From Dipteris shenzhenensis (taxonomy: Eukaryota > Polypodiophyta > Polypodiopsida > Gleicheniales), in assembly GCA_047967505.1 (NCBI GenBank), contig CM106539.1: a stretch of 64,000 bases of DNA. One strand, written 5' to 3'. The notes under the pieces were generated by a model. The model was not told where the DNA came from. It was given only the letters and a program-made list of their open reading frames with translations, and made no database searches. The translations under genes and the position numbers were made by a program. Position 1 is the first letter of the stretch. Each line of letters begins with the position of its first letter. Below, piece by piece: positions 58,346 to 64,000 of this stretch.

Positions 58346-58559
58346 GAGAGGATGGGTTGCAAGGTTGGAGGAGAGGGGAGGAGGAGTTGCAAGGTTAAGA
58401 CATGCTTTTAGACATGGAGTGCAAGGAAGCATGGACACTTGAGACAATTGCTTGGAATACCAAAGTAAAACTCAACACAATGCCCCAAAGAGTGTGGACT
58501 TCATTCCATTATGGGGTATTTATACAAGTTGGAGAGCTTCTCTATCTGCATGTAGGAAT

Positions 58560-58860
58560 TGTAAGACATTCTCTCTCTACATGTAGAACTTGCATATAGA
58601 AGTTGCATGTAGGAGTTGCAAGTAGAACTCGCATGTTGTATGTTACATGTAGGAGTTGCATGTAGAACTTGCATGTAGAACATAGAATTACATGTGAAAG
58701 TTGCAAGTAGAACATGCATGTAGAAGTTGCAAGTAGAACATGCATGTAGGAATTGTATGTAGGACTTGCATGTAGGAGTTGCATGTAGAACTCGCATGTA
58801 GGAGTCGCAAGTAGAACTCGCATGTAGGAATCACAAGTAGAACTTGCATGTTGAGGATTC
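58560..58860. repeat. minisatellite of TTGCATGTAGAA / GTAGGAGTTGCA units
   Basis: Alternating 15-bp words (TGCATGTAGAACTTG, CATGTAGGAGTTG, AAGTAGAACTCG) repeat about 20 times. ORFs on both strands through it are periodic translations of the repeat. Confidence 0.9.
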
Positions 58861-60329
58861 CTAAGAGAGATTATTCCTAGCCTTATGCAAGTATAAGGGA
58901 AGCTTTGCCGCTACTCTACACAAACTGCATGTTATTTTGAAGTATCTTTGTCTCTCCTTTCATTCTCAACAAGTGAACCTTGGCAAATTGTGCTTCAACA
59001 TTGGAATGGCAGATGCATGTACAATACCCTAGTAAGCCTTGAAGACCATCTCCTATGTATTGAATCAAACTCGTCACATGTTCAAGCATAGGTGGAGCAC
59101 CTATCAAAGGATCCACTGTGGATAGAGTCCACCAATACTCCACAAGTAGACATGCTTTGCTCCTTGTTGTCATAGTTGATCTAGTGTTTCTTTGTCTACA
59201 ATCTTGAGGCCATGGCATTGATGAGTCGTGGTGCACTCTGGTGCAACTTTGACGTGCAAAGTGCTTTTTCGTGGCTTGTTGGTGCGATCTTCCAATGGAC
59301 CCATGAGAGGAATTTAGAAATAGGACCTTAGATCTGAATTCAAAGGAGCAAAGATTTACAAGGGTAAAGGATAGAATAGGATCAATGGAAGCAAGTTTGG
59401 GACAAAACAATGAGAAGACACTGGATTTGGGTGTTGAAAAGTACTTACAATAGAAGGAGTATGAATGAGGGATTGGAAGATGATTATGGTGAGGAGTAGG
59501 ATTTAGATGTTGGAAAGTGATTTTGGTGCATAGGCATGGTTTGGGAGAAGGCTTGGAAGAGTTTTGTGCCATTTTGGACACTTTTAAAAACTTTCAAATT
59601 TTTTTGGGGGGTTGTACCCGCAAGATAATTTTTGGTAATGTGGACCACGTAAAGGTTGTAAAGAAAGTTTACTTTTGGAGAGTGGGGGCCCCTCTAAGTG
59701 GGAGAGGGAGGTGTACTTTTGGGGACCACCAAAGTCCTAGGGAAATGTACTTATTTGTCCCCATATGGGGGTGATGGGACCCTTTATAGGCCTTATTAGT
59801 TCTTAATCCATTTTGCTAATCCACTTCTTATGAGGCCCTTTTTTAGTCCAAAATTCCCCTAGTTAGTAATGATTTTAGACTATTGTAAGTGAAATATCAA
59901 ATGATGAGGATATCAGTGTGGCTGGTTGGAAACTATTGGAGCAAGTCTGAACTCCATGAAGAACTATGTCAAGAACTATAGGGGAGCTAGAAATTGTAGG
60001 GATTTGGATAGAAATGATAGGCATTGAATGATTAGAATTAGGGAGATGAGTTGTATTGAAATATGAACTGGGGGAACTTGTTGATTTTGGTGATATTGGT
60101 CAACATTGTGCAATTGCTAGCCGAGGACAAAAGACTCAACTAGCTACTACAAATATTTCCATCTTGCCATGTTAGCATGTCATTTTTTGTGTCCTCTAAA
60201 AGCTCTTGAACTTAGATATACACTAAAGGGAGCAATTGAAATTGGCCAAAAGTTTACTTCCCTTGATTGTGATTGTATCACAAAAAGGTATTGATTGATA
60301 TTCGGTGATTAAATTTCTTTGTGTACTTA
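58861..60329. other. no confirmed gene; 221-codon ORF of doubtful status
   Basis: A minus-strand open stretch 59581-58916 is the longest here. It is rich in Ser, His and Pro, and its C-terminal part (SLIQYIGDGLQGLLGYCTCI) is the only protein-like piece. No domain, no splice support. I regard it as likely chance or repeat-derived. Confidence 0.25.
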
Positions 60330-60736
60330 CTGAGCAGAAGATTTGTATTTCGGGCATAGATATTCCCTTCCTTGGAAATCCAATATTGGAGGCTACAAAC
60401 TAAGCTCTAGGTCCTTGTTGAATGGCAACAAACACATCTCCTCCCATGCCTTCACATTATGCTCATGCTTCCCATTCCTTTGTTTGCTCACCAGATACAT
60501 GCTTACCACCTCCACCCCCTCTATTGCATTATATGTATACACCTCTTTGATTGTCTTGATAGCATTGTAACCAAGCATGGCTATTTAACACTCTTTCCCT
60601 GGCCTTGTTTCTTTTGTCTCGGCAACTGTAGTATTACTATCAATGACTCTTGAAAGCAGATCCTTCTCCATGGCACATGTTAGGATCTGATCTACATCAT
60701 GGGTAGTTGGGTTTGACATGAACATTCATACCTGTG
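60330..60736 (-). pseudogene. coding-like exon with two in-frame stops, unrecognised
   Basis: One minus-strand frame runs through MSNPTTHDVDQILTCAMEKD, SRVIDSNTTVAETKETRPGK, a TAA, MLGYNAIKTIKEVYTYNAIE, MYLVSKQRNGKHEHNVKAWE and LPFNKDLELSL, a TAG, then PPILDFQGREYLCPKYKSSA. The likeness of composition across both stops and a CA|GTAAGT donor at the end suggest a decayed exon. The family is unknown. Confidence 0.35.
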
Positions 60737-60739
60737 TAT

Positions 60740-61552
60740 CAATTTGTGACTGATGCCTTGGCGAGGTACGCATTATAGAAACAAGTGATTCAACTCCAGA
60801 CGTGATCCATAGGGTAGAACATGTAGCATTCAATGTGGTGGAAGATTGCTTCCCACTGCTACGAGAAGAGCGACTCTAGCTCCTTTAAAAAATAAAGAAG
60901 GTAGAGATAGAGGCCAAGAATGGAATATGGATTGATTTTGAAGATCAACCAAGAAATGCGGTTTAGAAGAGTGTGTTTGTGATTACAAAAGACCAATTTG
61001 TTGCACAAATCATAGTTGTGCATGACGCAGATGAAGGTAAAGAGAGCAACAGGGAGGGATGAAGTGGGGGGGGTTGTGGAGCGATACAGATAGAAGCTTG
61101 TTGGAGGAGGTGGCTGAATTGGTGTGGGGAGGAACTGTTAAGAAGAGGGAAGTGAAGAGTGCAAAATTATGTGGCATGAGCCAAGTGCTACCCCTGAACC
61201 CAAAAATACATGAAAAGTGGCACATGAATTGTGTGGTAAAATTGTAAAATAAGGAGAATGGTTCATAGAGCATGAAAGTAGTGGATATACTATTTGTATC
61301 TTATATCTTCTCAGTGGTGGCTAGATAAGATATAAACAAAGGAATTTTTCTTGTACATATATTTGAAGATTTTGTACCATCTCAAGGACATTATTCTCCG
61401 TTGGTGTTGATAAAATACCTACATTAAATTTTCTAGCAAGATCCTTAAAAATTCAATGCACCCAGGTTGAATAACCATAGAGCTATTGTGGCCATACTCA
61501 ACAAATGGATCTATTGGTGGTTTGAATAAGAAATGGGTAAATAGAAACCCAT
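60740..61552. other. intergenic, no recognisable feature
   Basis: Short ORFs only. Confidence 0.35.
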
Positions 61553-62865
61553 TCAAGTCCAATTCATAGTTACCCTTGGCTTATCCAGAGATGATGGATT
61601 TGGATGCAAACCTTTGCCTTCATGGGTAGCTATAGGACGCAAAGGTCCCATGGGCTCACCATCATCATCATCAAGTAGTGGCAAATCAACATCTATTTGA
61701 AGTGACTTCTTGATGCCATACCAAAACTTGATGATAGGATCATTTGTTGCTAGATCAGAATAAAGGGACTCAACATCTATGGCTTGTGCATTTGTCAACA
61801 CCAAAGAGGCCACTCTTGTTTGCGAGGATACCACATGCATTGCAACAACTCCTTTGGTGAAGAAGTCAACAACATATTTAGCATCCCTACAAAAGCACAT
61901 GATGCTTTCTTTGATGAGGCAACCTTTAATAGCATCATGTGGATTCCTTTGTTATCTCTTCATCCTTAATATCCTCAAGTATAAGGCTTGGCAACTTCCA
62001 CGATATGATCGAATTGAGCAAACCTACCATTTGAGCTCAAGAATGTCAAAATACCAAATTTCTCTATCAAAGCCATTAGCGCATTATCTTTCAAATGACA
62101 TAGATGAACCTTGGACTCCAAACCATCTTTATCATATTCAAGTTTTGTTTTTAAAAGAAGTGTGATGAAGATAGTGTGATGTATCTTTATGTCATTAAAT
62201 GTCTTTAGCAATCCCTTGTGTAGTGTCAAGCACATACAAGCTTATAGAAAAGCCATCCTTAAAGTGCCGCATTAATAATTTATCATGATCCATTTCCATA
62301 TTCACTGGAGAGAGCATCTGTGGAAAAATATATTTTGACCTGAGGCTACCATTATTTTTAAGATCTATTGTCCACTCAACATACCTAATTACAGCTAGTG
62401 GAAAGTTGGGTGTTTCTCTGCTAACTTGGAGCCTTTCCTTAAGCCATGTCTCACAACATCCATGCATGCTCTTATAAACAATTAAGATAATGTCAAAATA
62501 GTTTGCAAGGTTGTCCCAAATGCGGGATTTGGGTGTCGCGAGGTGAACAATTTGAGTAGCCCCTCTTTAAGTACTTTATTTTACTTCATGTCCAATGCCC
62601 TTTGGGACATGTTGTTGACTTCCATATCTTATTTAGACTTGATGAGTATAATATCACCCGACTCTATCTCCTCTTGGATCTTTTTGACACTATCATCATC
62701 CAACATTGCCCAACAAGTGCATCTTATTTGTTATCGTTGGTTGAGGACCTCCCTCCTTCATTCACATCAAACTTTTGATCCACCTTTCGTATATATCATC
62801 CTCGTTGCAATTGACATGAAATTTTGGAAAAGGTTGAGAGAAAATTATAATCAATATATGTAACA
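61553..62865 (-). pseudogene. decayed protein-coding sequence, unrecognised family
   Basis: Minus-strand pieces keep protein-like composition over about 1.3 kb but change frame or stop repeatedly. In order: DDDSVKKIQEEIESGDIILI, CCETWLKERLQVSRETPNFP, AVIRYVEWTIDLKNNGSLRS, DKLLMRHFKDGFSISLYVLD (to about 62195), ALIEKFGILTFLSSNGRFAQ (about 62060), RDAKYVVDFFTKGVVAMHVV and LYSDLATNDPIIKFWYGIKK (61890-61690). It reads like one former protein of more than 350 residues. I cannot assign a family; a host gene copy or transposon-encoded accessory protein are both possible. Confidence 0.45.
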
Positions 62866-63260
62866 CAACTGAGTATAATCCAACCTTTATAGGCAAACTA
62901 GGGCTAATGAAGAATAGTATAGTGCTGCTCTTACTCTCCACTCTATAGAGAGTGGTGACACCATATAGAGTGGCACTGATGCCATTCTTTCACACAAGAT
63001 GACACTTTGATCATTCTCCCCAAGAAGAGAGTGGCATTAGTGCCATTCTTCTAAGAGAGCAGAGTCACTCTCTCTTTCGTAGAAGAATGATACCAGTTTC
63101 ATTGAAGTGGGAAAGCAAACTTGAAATAGAAAATGAAAAGTGTATTTGAAACCTTTAACAACAAATATATCAATTAAAAAGTTGAAATCTTACGTCCTAG
63201 TTTTAGCGATCCTGATGATGGGTTGGCTTATTTGGTCACCTAAAGGCAATCCATTGGGAT
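62866..63260. other. intergenic or intron between decayed coding blocks
   Basis: The phrases AGAGTGGCA and GTGCCATTCTT recur at 62968, 62980, 63030 and 63040. No coding signal. Confidence 0.35.
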
Positions 63261-63690
63261 CTAAGATGCTGCAATAGATGTACCACCTCTCATGCTAGAT
63301 TCATTCACCTTGTCCCCACCAGTGCTTGTATTTTTGCCTAACTCTTTGTCCCCTTTACTTGTGCTTGACTCCTTTTCTCCATCCATGTCTATCCCCTTAT
63401 CCCCCATACCATTCTTGAACCACTTGTTGACAAAGAAATTGACTCTTTCCCCACCGTACCAATCCATGTATCCTTCTCTCTTCTTTTGTTTGGTGATACC
63501 CCTAAGCTTGCCCCTTGGCCTTCTCTTACCTTATCCTTCTCAGATCTCTTTCTGCTCTTGGCATTGTCTTCCTTTAAAATTTTTAGCATTATGAAAAAGG
63601 CATCCAAAATCTAAGAATAGTCCAAATTTTCATGCTCAATGTTCCAACCCTTAGATTCCATGGAGTCATCCATGCTAGATATCATCGTCA
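63261..63690 (-). pseudogene. Lys/Ser/Gly-rich decayed exon, unrecognised
   Basis: Two overlapping minus-strand frames join by a frameshift near 63470. The first reads MDDSMESKGWNIEHENLD, a stop, then MLKILKEDNAKSRKRSEKDK. The second reads MDWYGGERVNFFVNKWFKNG and then a Ser/Lys/Asp-rich tail. It may belong upstream of the decayed sequence at 61.5-62.9 kb, same strand. Confidence 0.3.
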
Positions 63691-64000
63691 CATGGTTATA
63701 AAATGTGGGATTTAACAATACACAACTCTGCATGAATTACATGAAACCTCCATCTCCAATTTAAGTAGCCTGCCTCCATTTTGAATAGCATCAAATTTCT
63801 CATGGACGTAGCCTATGTCAAATTCCTATGTGCCACATCCAATTCATGAAGAGATGTCTCAAATTCATGAAGCAAAGTTTCTCACGCTCCTTTATTGATG
63901 CTCATGCTCATGCTCAAGGTATAAATCCTCTCTCTCTCTCTCTCTCTCTGTGATTTGTCTCCTCTTTCTCATGCTCTCTCTTTCTCAAGCTCTCTCTCTA
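63691..64000. other. intergenic with (CT)n at the window end
   Basis: CT runs at about 63929-63950 and CTCTCTC clusters to the edge. Nothing else recognised. Confidence 0.5.

Noticed and set aside
58090-58447. Pro/Leu/Ser-rich ORFs of 87-100 codons
   Set aside because: Artefacts of a GGA-rich simple repeat.
58501-58823. Two periodic Cys/Met/His ORFs on the minus strand, tempting as a metal-binding repeat protein
   Set aside because: Both frames are open only because the minisatellite unit length keeps phase; no start, flank or domain supports a gene.
58560-58860. Short regular repeats considered as a CRISPR array
   Set aside because: No unique spacers of constant length, eukaryotic context, no cas genes.

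Overview
This window looks like nuclear DNA of a land plant with a repeat-rich genome. The clearest host gene has the six-exon structure of a plant KORRIGAN endoglucanase, and GT-AG introns, copia and gypsy retrotransposons, a Helitron, MITEs and long (CT)n tracts are all present. A non-seed plant (fern, lycophyte or bryophyte) is my best guess; the sequence alone does not settle this. There are no bacterial operons, no CRISPR arrays, and I recognised no tRNA or rRNA genes.

Layout. 1-3.5 kb is repeat-derived, with a possible short non-autonomous LTR element. 3.8-5.4 kb (minus) is a decayed transposase-like gene; its 5' end is caught in a 456-bp tandem duplication and is followed by a degenerate minisatellite to about 6.95 kb. 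An orphan first exon resembling an RSZ-type SR splicing factor lies at 10.6 kb (minus). 11.5-14.7 kb (minus) is the one convincingly intact gene, a membrane-anchored GH9 endo-1,4-beta-glucanase of 610 residues. 15.5-17.1 kb and 47.7-49.7 kb carry two diverged copies of one unrecognised gene fragment.

17.8-23.5 kb (plus) is a decayed Helitron-type element. It encodes an RPA-like protein, a Helitron-specific N-terminal region, a PIF1-like helicase and a C-terminal APE-type endonuclease, but the Rep nuclease appears to be deleted. 23.6-32 kb is intergenic, with several local duplications and (CT)n tracts. 32,067-36,724 is a complete but coding-dead Ty1/copia element with 260-bp LTRs, a 5-bp target duplication and an initiator-Met primer binding site. 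37.7-39.3 kb (plus) is an F-box/LRR gene of the SKIP19/FBL23 type with an in-frame stop, probably a pseudogene or a gene with one more intron. A hAT-like MITE (40.35-40.55 kb) sits at the edge of a perfect 25-bp hairpin. 43.7-45.7 kb holds tandem repeats of about 130-167 bp. A second MITE with perfect 44-bp TIRs lies at 49.05-49.35 kb. 50.1-53.1 kb (minus) is a truncated Ty3/gypsy element. 54.9-57.3 kb contains a 460-bp direct repeat flanking a copia protease remnant. 57.9-58.9 kb holds minisatellites, and 60.3-63.7 kb (minus) holds stop-interrupted coding-like sequence of unknown identity.

The genes do not form a pathway. The window is mainly a record of transposon insertion, decay and local duplication around one conserved cell-wall gene.
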